DNA of 64,000 nt from contig JAIXMP010000057.1 of the NCBI GenBank assembly GCA_025677815.1, positions 62,001 to 126,000 on the forward strand, read 5' to 3'. The number at the start of each line of letters is the position of its first letter. Within the stretch, counting starts at the first letter, position 1. Origin of the DNA: Phascolomyces articulosus. Its lineage: Eukaryota; Mucoromycota; Mucoromycetes; Mucorales; Lichtheimiaceae. Below, piece by piece: positions 50,212 through 62,590 of this stretch. The position numbers were made by a program, and so were the translations under genes. The notes below the pieces were generated by a model. That model was not told the DNA's origin. It saw only the letters and a program-made list of their open reading frames with translations, and made no database searches.

Positions 50212-51465
50212 ATGACACGTCTTCCCAAATTTTTAGCCTTAGCTACCATGGTAGCTGGTATGGCTACTAATGCTCTTGCTGCTGTCAAAGAGCTCAATGC
50301 CGCCGAATTTACATTGAACGGCAAAGTGGGCTATTATGAACCCGCATTAAAAAAACTCGATGGTGTATTGACTAAAGTAACCGTCTCTGATGTATTAGCC
50401 AGTGCTAATCACCCCACCAAGGCTTACTCTGGCGATTTCAATACACAATTTACTTGGGACAAGCAATCTGGCTATGATGACCAAAACACCAAATCATGGT
50501 ATCCTCAAGGTTTAACAACTTCCTCTGATGCTTATGATAAAGGTACTGTCGAAGGTAAAGATGTCATCTTGGCCTCCTGGTACTCCAAAGGTTCCAGCAA
50601 GGGTGTTCGTATCTCGTTTATTGATGTTGCTGGCAAAAAGTATCGTAATGTCTTGCTTGTTGTTCCCGAAGAAGAAGGTCCTTCTTTCCATTCCGTCAAA
50701 ATTCATGCTGGTGGTATCATGTGGTATGGTGACAAGCTTTACGTCGTAGATACTGCTAATGGTATTCGTATTTTTGATACTTCGCGCATTTATGAAGTCG
50801 ATGTGGGAGATGGTATTGGTAAGGTTGGATCCAAATACCAAGCTTATAACTACAAGTAAGTAAAAGTGATAAGTAGCATATATAAATTTGTTACAGCTTA
50901 TGAAAAAAAAAAGAACAGATTTTGATGTGTAGTATATCAACAACTTGACCTAACATTTTATATGAATAGATATGTCATTCCTCAATGGGGTCATTACTTG
51001 CCTGGCAGCAAAGTTGCTGATAGTTTCAAGTACAGTTTCATCTCCCTCGATCGTACCACCACACCTGATTCTATTGTCATGGGTCAATACAATGAAACTG
51101 GTGCTAATAACCGTGTCGTTCGATTCGATATTGATGCCTCCACACGTACTTTGAAGCATACAACCGGCACCACCGCAGTTGCTACCAAGTTTTATTACTT
51201 TGGCGTTGAGAAAATGCAAGGAGCAGCATCCATCACTGTCAATGGCAAATCTAAGTATTTCTTTAGCTGCAGCCGTACCGCTGCTAACCGTGGTGCTTTG
51301 GTGACATGGACCGAAGGTTCTACTGCTGATCCCAGGGAATACTCTGGTGTCATGTCAACAGGTCCTGAAGACTTTTCTTACCGAAAACAAACAGGCGAAT
51401 TATGGACCTTGGGTGAACATCCTGGTAACCGTCCCGTGTATGGCATTAAAGCCAGTGATTATTAA
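50212..51465 (+). CDS. Secreted propeller-like protein of unknown function, copy 2
   Basis: Two exons (50212-50855, 50970-51465) join to 379 residues. A signal peptide covers about residues 1-24 (ending ATNALAA). The same motifs as copy 1 occur in the same order: SWYPQGLTTSSDAY, GVRISFID, IHAGGIMWYGDKLYVVDT, YVIPQWGHYLPG, GPEDFSYRKQTGELWTLGEH. Compared with the 15.2-kb copy it lacks the first intron and has a shorter loop after ASWY. The shared intron splits the same Lys codon before Y-[IV]-IPQWGHY, so the copies come from a duplication. Codon choice is like other well-expressed genes here. Function unknown; see copy 1 for likely fold and relatives. Confidence 0.87.
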
Positions 51466-51642
51466 TCTCCCAATTATTCCCACCATGATACTATCATTTT
51501 TTCCCAAATAAACATCATATAATAATAATAATAATAATAATAATATAAACAAACCAAAAACAAATTATTTGTACATATACACACAATATCTGTCATCCAT
51601 TTATTATATAGCACAAGTAAAAAAAAGATGTCCTTCTTCATT

Positions 51643-54600
51643 CTAGTAAGTAGATGGATTGGCAGTATTGTTACTGAATTGTTGTTGCATCCATTCACCC
51701 CATTCACCCATATCTAGGGAAACTGGCACCGAAGAAAATGGGTTACTTGGATCACTATGGAATGTATTCTGTAGATTTTGTTGATGAGGTGTTGATGATG
51801 TCGGTATGGGTTGTTGAGGTGATAGGGTTGTTATTACATTTTGTAATGGTGGCGAAAAAGAGCTTATGGGTGCGGTCGTTGTTGGCTGTGATTGTGTATT
51901 TTCTAAACCATTATAAGACAATACAGATGTTGTTGTTGCTGTTGATGGAGAGATTTGAGTTGGCAAAGTTTGTGGTTTTGCAGTATCAGTAGTAGACTGA
52001 TCCACTGTACCTGGTAATGGAAATGAAGAAGTGGATATATTTCGTAAAATACTTTCTAATTCACCTGGACTGCAAGTTTGGGTATCATATCCAAATTGTC
52101 TAATAGTATATGCTTCAGATCCATTCGAAGGTGGTTGATAAGTACTATTCGATGTTGTATTGGCTGCTAGTGGCGGTGCACTTACGGGTAAATAAGAACC
52201 TCCATCCCATCCAGTATCCCACGATTGTAAATCTAAATCATTGTTTGTTTGATGTTCAATAAAATTTGGTACTATCGGTGGTGTAACAGTGGCAGTGGCA
52301 GTAGTGGCTATAGCTGCTGCTGCAGCCACTGTCGTTGATGAAGAAGAAGATGTTGTTGGTGTTGCCACATTTGTATTCATACTACGAGGAGATGGCTGTT
52401 GTAATGGTGATACTCCTCGACCCACATCTGAAATTTTTCTTGGAATACCTGATTCCACCCACGTCTTTTCTTCTTGTTGAATATTTTGTTCTTTGTCTAC
52501 AGTCGTTGGCACTGGTTCAGTAGTATTATTCGCGGTTGTGGATGGTGGTGTTATTGTTTCTACTGCTGTAGCAGCTTCGTCATTGGTCGGGCTACCAGCT
52601 TCTGATTCCATTGGGATGTTCATTGTGTCAATGATAAATTTCAAGACTTTGTAAAGCTGTGTAGCACGTTTCGACATGGGCTGAATCTTCGTTACCAGTT
52701 CCATAGTTTTATGGAAATAAGCTTTACTTGGTGCTGCGATCCTTCCATCTGGACTCCTTGAATTGTAAATATGAATCAATGAAAATTGCAAGATAGGTGT
52801 AATATTAAAACAATAAGGAAGCATAAGATAATCGCGTATGGACATGCGTTCAGCAATGCGAATTCCGCGTGTCGCTGCACTTGTACTTATACGAAATGAT
52901 GAATAAGAAGGTCGATCATTGTTGTTGGTGTCACGTTCGATAAAAGGTCGATGTAGTAGAATTAAACATCCAAAATAACTCAACAGGAAGGATGCTAATA
53001 TCACCATCATCATTCGTGGATTTAGTATATTAAAAGATTTTTGATATAATGATTCAACAAAGAACAAGAAAAAAGATATTTACCAATAGTAGGCGCAAAA
53101 TAACCAGTAATTTCATCGAAATCTTTATATTTGATCCTTTCTAATGCTGTGGGGAATCCAAATCGCCATTCTGTCAATTCATGATCAAGTCGTGTTACTA
53201 TTTGATTCCAACCATATTTGAGTGAAATTTTTCGGGCTCTTGGTGTATAGAGTGCTTGAAGAATATGTCCCAAAATCTCAGAAAGCTTGATAAGTTGAAT
53301 AAAGAGTTGATATATTTCAACACGACCTTCAGTAGATTCTGGTCGAAACGTTGCAGACGGGAATCGTGGCCATGCATCATCATCTTCATCCGTTGGGTCA
53401 TCAAGAACTTCTGCCCAGCTCTCTGACGGATCCGGATAACCAACATCATTATCCTATATTATTTTCGTCGTAATATAAATGATTGATAAATAAAACAGAA
53501 AAATTCTCTTTCTCTTGATATAAACTTATCAAAGCTTACCTCATCATAGATACTGAGAGGTCGTCCTACATTGGCTGCTTGGAATCGATCACTAATATAT
53601 AATGACCACCATACACGTTTTCGCGTTTCTTTTTCCTGCTCTGGAATATCCCATCCATCACAATCTCTGTTGATTGCAAAAAATTGTGCCTTTTTTTTTA
53701 AAAAAAAAAAAAAAGCATGAGAATTATTATTCTTTACCCCGATTCATCCCAGGTTTCCCTGATGTTTCTCTTACCAGACGAATCGCAGCACCACTCATAA
53801 GCCAGCCTTCCGATTCACTTGAAGAAACATTCCCACTTGTGTTGTATATAATAACCGTTGTCTGTACAGTTGAAACACTGGATCTTGGAGGGTTGATTGT
53901 TGCAATAGCATGTGCCTGTTCAAAGAATCGAATGTGCCAATTTTCAGGTGCCTCACAACAATGTAATTCAGGATATGCATTGGAACTCTCTTGTTTTCGT
54001 GACTCAATCTCAATAAACCTTGCAGCGGCACCAAACATGGCATTTAATAATTCTGCACTCGGGTATGTATCTGCTTGATCACGATACTGTCGTAAGAATT
54101 CACCTTTGTTGATCACAGGTAATAATGGATGTACATTCATAAAATAACTAAAATCGATTATTCGAATGTTAGCTCTCCTCTTTTTAACTTTCCCCATCCA
54201 TTTCATTGTATTGGCTCTTTCCATTTCTTTTATTACTCTTATTTTCCATCCTTTCAAGTAGAAATCCATGTAAAATATCCTTTTCCTCTTCTTCCACTTA
54301 CATTTTCATCAAACGATCACTCGTATAACGATCCACGCCTGACATAGAATAAATCCAATGATTGATGCCTGTTACCGTCTTTGGAATAGGGGGCCCTCTA
54401 AATCGTCTTTTTTCCAAAGGGTCATTTGTAGGTGATACCATTTCCACGAAATGTTTTCCCACTTTACGAAAATGTTGTCCACCCACTTCATAAATATCTC
54501 TTGGAATAATGTGTTTACGAAATATTTCGAGTTCAGGCAAATCGCCCATAAAACGAACACTGTCCAAAGTATCACCTCTTTCTTGTTTATTTTTAGGATA

Positions 54601-55273
54601 GGGTATAAAACGTCGACCTTTTTCTTTTGGTGAAATCGATGATCGTGCTGCGGTGGATGGTAATGTGGATGCTGTAGTGGATGCTGCTGGTGCTACAGGT
54701 GCTGTCGGGACTGAATAATGGCCACAATTCAATAATGTGGATTCGATTTTTCGTATTCGTTTTTCGAGTGTGTCAACATATCTACTTCTATTTTTTTTTT
54801 TTTGTCATGTTAATATACTTTAATTGTATTTCAAAAATAATACAAGTTTGATAAGAATAAAATATACCCTTTTGGTGGACCTCGTTTTTTTGACCTGTTA
54901 TTTTAAAATAGTAGATATAGAAATATTTTGTAAGAGGGACTTCTTTCTTAATATGAGACTAAAATAAACATACCCGTCTGTAAATTCACAAGCAACACCA
55001 TAGCTTATGCAACTTGAACATGGTTCACCTGGTGCACCATAACATTTTGATTTTTTACGTCTACAGAAATCACTTTAAAAGATAATAGTCGCAGGAAAAA
55101 GACAATATTTTTTTTAAGTTTTCTTCTTTTTTTTCCCGCCTTCATATTAAAAAAATAAGGAATAAGATTTACCATGCACGTGCTGTACGCGATCGTTTTG
55201 ATTTATTATCTTTTTTATTTGATCCAGATGTTGATGACTGATGAGAAGTTTTAGATTCAAATGGTACATTCAT
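51643..55273 (-). CDS. Zn2Cys6 transcription factor with fungal TF domain
   Basis: Eight exons (55273-55173, 55072-54974, 54894-54868, 54787-54302, 54147-53775, 53689-53540, 53453-53084, 52994-51643) keep phase and encode 985 residues. The zinc cluster has all six cysteines (C34, C37, C44, C52, C55, C62) in a basic frame (CDFCRRKKSKC). A linker and short coiled coil (VDTLEKRIRKIESTLL) follow, the usual dimer element. The fungal-specific TF homology region spans about residues 240-560 (YFMNVHPLLPVINKGEFLRQ, CDGWDIPEQEKETRKRVWWS, GRPLSIYDEDNDVGYPDP). The C-terminal 400 residues are rich in Ser/Thr/Pro/Gln with an Ala run, a likely activation region. Target genes cannot be inferred. Exon 3 has 27 bases. 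Converges with the secreted gene, with 177 bases between them. Confidence 0.93.
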
Positions 55274-55919
55274 TTGAAAAATGAAAAAAAAGTTTGAGAA
55301 AGAGGAAAAGACAGGTTTTTTTTTTATTTCTGTGTGTATTATTATTATGTGAGTGTGAGTGCGAGTGTAGTAGTATAAGGTAAAGTTAGTAGTAAAGATA
55401 TCCAAATAAGGAAGAGTACGGTTAATTGGTTTCGCCATTTTGAATTTCTCTGCTTGATTATTTATACCAGCATGTAAAAAATCCACTAAGATGGGTGCTC
55501 ATAGTATTTTCCTTTGCTGACACAACATTAAGCCATTCTTTCTCAGATGACTCTATAATACAAATTTATATACCACTGTAGTACTGCAAAACGAAAAATA
55601 TGTCAAAATGTTGATCGGGCGCATTATTTCTTATCTCATTAGCATTTCTTGATTATTTTTTTTTTTGGTATTATATAAACATGATTCTTATTAGTGGTTT
55701 GGTTACTAAGATCCAATTGACCCATGTGATAATTATTATCCCGTAATCTTGGCAACGTCAATAATAGAATATGTAAATATCATATAAATTTTTTTAATAC
55801 AAAACATGTAACATTGTAACAAATGGAAATTTTTTCTGAGAGGGAAAAAGAAGAGTTGTAAAAAGAGAAAAAAATGGATGCCTTATATAAGTGTACTTTG
55901 TTTTTTTTATCTATTTGCA

Positions 55920-55938
55920 ATATGTAAAGAGAGAGACA

Positions 55939-55972
<34 letters not shown>
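55920..55972. repeat. Microsatellite (GT)n followed by (GA)n
   Basis: AGAGAGAGACAGTGTGTGTG-type dinucleotide runs in the 3' flank of the Hsp110 gene; non-coding. Confidence 0.9.
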
Positions 55973-55973
<1 letters not shown>

Positions 55974-56201
55974 GTAAAAAAAGAAAGAAAGAGGGCAATG
56001 TACGAAATGATAAGGAGAAGAAAGAAATATAAAAAAAGAGAATTGTAATATGTATAGTATATGCATATATAGAAGAAAAGCGGATGGTGTTATATGTAAA
56101 GAAGTTGAAAAAGTGAGAAATATAATACTAATAAGAATAAATACATATCCACATATCACAACAGAATAACTCCTTTTTCATTCTTTCTTTGTAAAACCAA
56201 T

Positions 56202-58895
56202 CTAATCAATATCCATATCATCCTTCTTTTCCTCAGTGTTTTCAGCAGGTTGTTCCTTCTTTTCACCATCTTCCATAGGAGTATCTTCAGCAGGCTTGGG
56301 TGCAGGCTTAGGCTTGTTCAAGATAGGTGTAGCGAAAGCAACAACAGCGCTTTCTTCTTGAGCAATATCACGGGACAAGACAACAGGAGTATCATGCTTG
56401 GGGACCTTTTCTTGCTTGGCCAATTGCTCTTCCAACCAGCGGCGAGCACGGTCGCAGCGGTCGACAATATCTTGCTTGTCTTGAGGAGGAATGTGTGAGT
56501 ACTTGTCATCAGAGCTCATGGCTTCTTCAGTAAGACGTTGCAAAGTAGCACGCAAAGCACGATCAGCACGAGGACGTTCTTCAGCTTCACGGTAACGTTC
56601 AACAACAGGGTTACCAATCTTCTTCAAAATATCGAGCTTTTCAACATAGACAGACTTGGGTTGGTCATCACCTTCATCGTAGATCCAGTCAACAACGGCG
56701 TTCAAGTCACTGCAGAATTTATCCTTGATGGAAGGATCAATGTAGGCACCATAAGCACCATCAATCTTATCACGCATTTCGTAACCATATTCTTCAAGAG
56801 AGTTCTTGGCAGCTTCAGTGGCAAAGATCAAACGATCGTTGGCAGCCATTTGACTTTCCTTTTCGGCATATTGGTCCAACAAAGCCTTGCTCAAAGCAGT
56901 GGTTTGAGAGACAACCGATAAATCGGCCTTCTTCACAATCTTCTTAACCTTCTTAGTTTCCTTTTCACCATCCTTGTTGGTGAATTCTTCTTCAATTTCC
57001 TTTTCTTCGACAGTGTAAGCAGATTCGACGGAAAGGATACCGTGGATGTTGAGTCTAACCTTGACCTTGACTTCGGAAGGTTGATCAATACCCTTAATGG
57101 TGTATTGACCGATCCAGGGGTTGATGCCACGGGGCAATTCAGCGGGGTTGACATAGGTGGCTTCCATGGAGAAAGGTTCGCTACGGTGGAAAGTCAAAAT
57201 CTTGGTAGAAGGAATCGAGTTGTTGGTATCAAAGACAACAATCTCGGTATCTTCTTCTTCGGGAGTGGGGGCCCAAGAGAGCTTGATGGGGTAGCTGCAG
57301 ACATCTTGAACACGGAAGTCACGGACCTTGAAGACAGGGGACAACATGGCGCATTGAAGAGCAGCACCACGAGAGACAGCTTCATCTTGGTTCAAAGTGG
57401 TAGAGATTTCCATACCAAGGACCTTGGTGATAGTAGTCTTGATAGCAGGGATACGGGTAGTACCACCAACAAGTTCGACAGCATCAATATCTTCGACCTT
57501 GAGACCAGCGTTGGCCAAAGCCTTGTGGATAGTATCGGCGGTACGACCGAACAAACCTTCAGCCCATTCTTCAAAGTCGGTACGGTTGACAATGGTAGAA
57601 ACATCACGATCATCCATAATAGATTCAATGTTGACAGGAGCTTGAGGGTTAGCAGACAAGACACGCTTGCAACGTTCAGCAGCAACACGCAAACGCAATT
57701 GAGCCTTCTTGTTGCTGTAGACATCAATCTTGAACTTTTCCTTGAATTCTTCGGCCAACTTGTCCATGATGACCTTATCAAAGTCACGACCACCGAAATG
57801 CAAATCGTAAGCGGCACCACGGACAGTCAATTGACCCTTCAAGAAAGAGACAACGTTGACAGAGTAATCAGAGTGACCAATATCAACAAAGACAACGTTC
57901 TTGGGCTTATCTTCGGGCAAATCGAGTTTGGTAATACCGTAACCAAGGGAAGCAGCAGTCAAGTCATTGACAAGACGCAAGCAGTTCAAACCAGCGATTT
58001 CGGCAGCAGACAAGACAGCACGACGTTGAACTTCGGTGAACCAACCGGGAACAGTGATGACACAGTCGGAGACGGGAATGTTGATTTCAGCAGCAGTGGT
58101 CTCCTTGAGCTTGCCAAGGTACATGGCAATCAATTGAACGTTAGAGAAGGTTTGTTGTTCGCCCAAGTAGTTAACCTAACACCATATTATTTTATATAGT
58201 TGCATGAAAGATTTTTTTAGCATAATGATATATACCACTTATAGTTTCTCTCCCTTTTCCCATAATTTTTTTTCATTGGCAGTCTTCCAGATCAACTCCT
58301 CCCGCCCCTCCCCGTATTTATAATATTCCATCTTAACGTTATTATTTATTTTTACCTTAACACCAGCCATACCGTCAACATCAGCAAGTTCAACGGGAGT
58401 CAAGTTCTTTTCAACTTCTTGAATCTCGGGATCGCTGAAAGAGCGACCAGCAAGACGCTTCAAGTTGCTGCAAGTGTTCTTGAAGTTGCTAACTTCTTGA
58501 GTCTTTGCAGATTCACCAAGGAAGCGTTGCTTCAAACCAAACGACACGAGAGAACTAACAAAAAAAATATAATAGAGTTGTAAATAAATAAAGTGTTCTT
58601 CTTATCGTTGTTTCCTTGCTGGTATGTATAGAGTGCGGATAGGATAAAAAGGGTGTATGCTTTTTCAAATGGTGTTTTTTTTATTTGCTTACGGAGTTGC
58701 GCGATTGGAGACTTCGTTGCAGATAACGTCAATACCACGGTTTCTGGCAACCGAGATGACAGCTTGAAGATTTCCCACATCAAAACCCTAAAGAAATACA
58801 CTTTTAGTCACTTATTTATTCAAGCAATGAGTGTCATTTCTCATTAACGGGATCAGAAAAAAAAAGAGAATAGTTCATCTTACCACGACCGACAT
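56202..58895 (-). CDS. SSE1: Hsp110/Sse1-type Hsp70 family chaperone
   Basis: Four exons (58895-58884, 58787-58693, 58554-58356, 58175-56202) give 759 residues; the first coding exon holds only the four codons MSVV. The N-terminal ATPase domain starts [20 protein letters not shown], the Hsp110 variant of the Hsp70 phosphate loop, and includes [14 protein letters not shown] and [14 protein letters not shown]. The substrate domain has the long acidic insert ([20 protein letters not shown]). The C-terminus ends MDDMDID-like rather than EEVD, which marks the cytosolic Hsp110/Sse group. It acts as nucleotide exchange factor for Hsp70 and as a holdase. Codon use is strongly biased and G+C is higher than in neighbours, as expected for a highly expressed gene. 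A perfect heat-shock element lies about 190 bases upstream. Confidence 0.96.
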
Positions 58896-59092
58896 TTTTT
58901 ATAAGTATATTCAACTAAGAAAGAAGAGTGGGCTAAAAAATAAAATGGGTGTCACTTTTTTTTTAAGAAATTTTTTACCTGAGTATTACAGCGTCCTCTT
59001 TTTGCTTAGCCTTCTTCTATCAATTCCGCTTACATGTTCTTTGACTTTCTTCAAGATTCCTTTTCATTATGCAGTTTCTATATTTTGAGTCA

Positions 59093-59108
59093 TTCGAGAA
59101 TTCGAGAA
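59093..59108. promoter_or_regulatory. Heat-shock element upstream of SSE1
   Basis: TTCGAGAATTCGAGAA consists of four alternating nTTCn/nGAAn units with exact two-base spacing within each pair, the consensus for binding a trimer of heat-shock factor. It sits 198-213 bases before the SSE1 start at 58895, in a suitable place to drive that gene. Further TTC words (59118-59133) may extend it. Confidence 0.8.
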
Positions 59109-61500
59109 TAGCTGACTTCCCCAAATTCTCATTATTTAATCATCATGATTATTATCATGATATAGACAAACAATTTACAATATGTATTTTGAAATAAAGC
59201 ACTAGTGTCCATGGAAATAATCTCTTTATTTTATTTTATTTTGCTGGGGTTTGCTTATGGATTACACCACCCCACCTTTATCGGTATATTTGGTAAATGT
59301 ATAAAAACGCCACTCGAATTTTTTTTTACTTTTGTTCTCTCTTTTCCTTGTACTTTTACTCCTTTTTTCTTCTTCTTGATTCAGTGATTTTTCTTTTCAA
59401 GCTTATAGATTCCAATAACAAACAGGTACTGTGCATACATTGAAAAAATGCATTAAAATTGAAATGTAGAGTATAGGTTGTTTCAAATTAATATCCTTAA
59501 AGAAGGATGTGTTAAAATGGTTTGACAGTATGACCACACTTAGAAGATGACCACAAAGTTCTGGGCCGCTTGCCAAACAAATCGTGATATTCTTCTCCCC
59601 CCTAACTTTCATTAATCCCTTCGACATATATATGGAATATTATTTTTATCGACCAGCAATTTATATTATACATTATGATACGACAAAATCACGCAAATGG
59701 AGTGCAATAACATATTACATTCTCTCCTACATATTTTATTATCACGGGAAAAATGGAAAGGATAAATCTGTTGTGTTCGAATATCTTAATTGAAATACTA
59801 CTATTTACATAATAGTTATATATAAATAGGTACCCATCATTTAACACAATAATAATATAAATATTGCCATTTATTTTATGCCATGTCAAAGTCAATCGAT
59901 ATACTTTCTATTAAAAGTCTCTACTTCATCTGTTCGTATGCATACAGAATTGTTCATTGTTTTGATTATATTATAGAATGAATGATATCTACCACGCACA
60001 AGCCATAAGCATAATAGTTCATCTAACGACGTTTCATTTCCAATCAAATCACCAATTAGCACAGTTTGAAGTTCATGGAATAATACTATTCGGACAAACT
60101 GGACTGGATACATTCATCAGTTGAACACCAATATCTCGAATACAATATATACTAGCAAGGATCTTAAGAAAGATTTTAAGATGGAGGAAGAAGAGAGTCT
60201 AAATCATTATAGTCAATAACAAAGATAAATCTGCAACTACGTAGTTGGAATACTATTAACTTCCATGAGACAGTGAGTGTCATATATAACTTTTTCTGAA
60301 AATGATTACTTATATTTAATGACACAAACAACTGGCATTCCTGTTGGTGGCATCGCTTGCAGGGACACGAAAAAATGTGTGTGAGAGAGAGAAGGCGAGA
60401 GAGGGTATGGTATGTCAATATATATGTTGCGATTGTTGGCTTTATTTTCAGTTTTTTAACATTCTACGTACGTATTTACATATTCACTGCTAAAGTTCAG
60501 CGAAAAATAATTCATTTCAAATACTTCCTATATATTAAACTATACAGGAAGTTTAAAAACTTCGCTTTGTTTCTTGGACAAACAATACAATAATATATAA
60601 AATATGTTAGCCGTATTGAATGTTGTTAACATTCTTTTTTTAACTACAAGGCGCATATTTACAAGATAAAAAATATATTTAGTGGCCATATACCCAAGCT
60701 TTTTTAATATGCTTTAAATTGAAGGAATATCCTTGTTAATAACCCAAGTTATACCATTCACCATGCTTCAATAGGTCGCCATAACACCATCAAACTTTCC
60801 CACAATATTCACGAAAACTATAACTTTATATTATTATTTATTTTGCTGAAACCTTGTCCAAAATTGGACTTTTAGGTTTATTTATGCCTTTTAAAAGTTG
60901 GAACACCAACAAAAAACCTAATTAATATCGTAAAAGGTCCTGAAAGACTCGTTTCCGTTAATGCAATTGTACTCTCCATGTATTGTTGATTTGAGACAAT
61001 TCACACAACTGTTGTCCTGTAAGCACCACAATAACATTCCCATACTTTTTCCAAATACCATGCAACACTTGGCTTTTACTGTGTGTATTGACAAAAAAAT
61101 ACTGCGCCTATAGTCGAGAAATGTGCAATAATTAATCACTTTATAGGGGAATCTGTATATGGTTAAATTGTGTTAAAGAATAATTACTGACCAAGAAGAA
61201 TCTGTCAAGTGATTACTTGCCGATAGATACTTGAACATTAACCCCGCAAACTCGACCCCAAAATGTGCACTCGTTCGTGTTTGTTTTATTGAAGCTTGTT
61301 CCATATTGAAATACTCCAAAAGTTAGTAATAGACAGAACAATGGTCCAGAGCAATTCATTCGCTTATGTGTCTCTTTACAATGGTCCCCTTTAATTTCAC
61401 AGCCAAAATTCCCCCTTTTTTTTTGATGAAAATAGAGATGTGAAAGTTAACGAGAGCGGTTTTACTACGTATTTCTTAGTATATTTTTATGTCCCTATGG
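59109..61500. other. Intergenic, no identified gene
   Basis: A/T-rich DNA. Minus-strand frames at 60113-59892 and 61139-60918 have some coding flavour (FHELQTVLIGDLIGNETSL; AKCCMVFGKSMGMLLWCLQD), but no family, start or intron pattern can be supported. The second lies on the inner side of the transposon terminus described next. Confidence 0.35.
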
Positions 61501-61511
61501 ACCAAATTATT

Positions 61512-61568
61512 GCGAGGATAACGAGAGTTAAAAGTTAATGAATATGAAATTAACGAGGATCCACTGTA
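61512..61568. repeat. Probable terminal sequence of a pogo/mariner-type element
   Basis: Read on the minus strand it begins TACAGTGGATCCTCGTTAAT and continues with short TTAAC/CTCGTTA words repeated twice, ending near CCTCGCAATAATT. The CAGTGG..CCTCGTTA start and flanking TA resemble pogo-class terminal inverted repeats. The partner repeat was not found to the left in the window, so this is a terminus by pattern only. Confidence 0.4.
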
Positions 61569-62120
61569 TCAATTTGAGCTTTTTCCATTCTCATAAACTT
61601 CGGTTATTGGTAGTTTCCTTGTTTAACATTTGCAGGTCGTGTTTGAATATTATCACTTTCTTTTAACAATCGTCTGATTCTTTCCACAACTTTATTTCCT
61701 ACTTCCTAAAAGTTCTTTCTCAGGAAAACTAGATTTGCTATCATACTGCTTCCAAAAAACACGAGGTGGTATATTTTTTTTTCAAGCATACCCGGTCTCA
61801 TCATTGATCATCATGGTATTGTGTAGACCAAGCACTGAACCCAATATATATAAAAGTTTTGTTCCCAATTTTTGTTTTGTTTCAGTCGATTGTGTTTTAA
61901 GTACAGGGAAAACCATTTCTATTAGAGTAAAGAGTAGAGGGAAGAAACTGAGTGTCCTATTCTAAATAATGCTACTTTTCTTATAGCAATTACATTGTCC
62001 CAGCAAGTTGAGATTTCAAAATTTGTTTCATTATAGTTTGCCCTTAGTCAAGGTAATCATATGTTTATATTAACCCACGTACGTACCATGCATAAAGTAT
62101 CCAAATTTGATGTATTTATC
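61569..62120. other. Intergenic, no gene seen
   Basis: No coding-like frame that can be supported on either strand. Confidence 0.4.
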
Positions 62121-62590
62121 AATTGGTTGCTATTGCACGTGTACACCAACAATTAAATGGTGATTACCATGAGATGATTGAACGTGTATATTCGGCACCC
62201 AACAAGAAGTAGCATGATTGGATCAGCTTAGAATGTATTACCTATGGTATTATCGACAAAGCTATTGAACTCATTCTTTCAAATGCTGTTGTCAACGATT
62301 ACATCGTCTTATCATTCGCTATTGGTAGAATTTCCATATGGAACATTGCCAACGAGTATGTATTTCCAACGTCTTAGAGCCCTTGTTGGATGCAGCCACA
62401 CACCATACTCCCATTCAAAAAGCCAGCTTGACGCTGAACGACAACAACAAAGGGGGGCCATTCCGTATCAGTATCTTCAAAGGGAGGAGGATTTCTCGGC
62501 GCCTTGCCACGCTTACGCCGATTCTCTATCAAAATATGAACACGTCAAAGATACTTTATATTAGGATGTCCTTCATGAATCCTGATGATA
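62121..62590 (+). pseudogene. Coding relic of unknown family
   Basis: Plus-strand sequence reads as protein with one stop and then shifts. VAIARVHQQLNGDYHEMIER and VYSAPNKK are followed by TAG (about 62212), then WISLECITYGIIDKAIELIL and FAIGRISIWNIANEYVFPTS. After a shift, DAERQQQRGAIPYQYLQ continues towards 62564. The even composition and low Asn/Phe content differ from surrounding DNA, which supports former coding. I do not recognise a domain. Confidence 0.35.

Noticed and set aside
57042..58199. Long open frame (385 codons) on the plus strand opposite the Hsp110 gene.
   Set aside because: It is the antisense shadow of a strongly codon-biased gene; it has no domain, and the opposite strand is unambiguous Hsp110.
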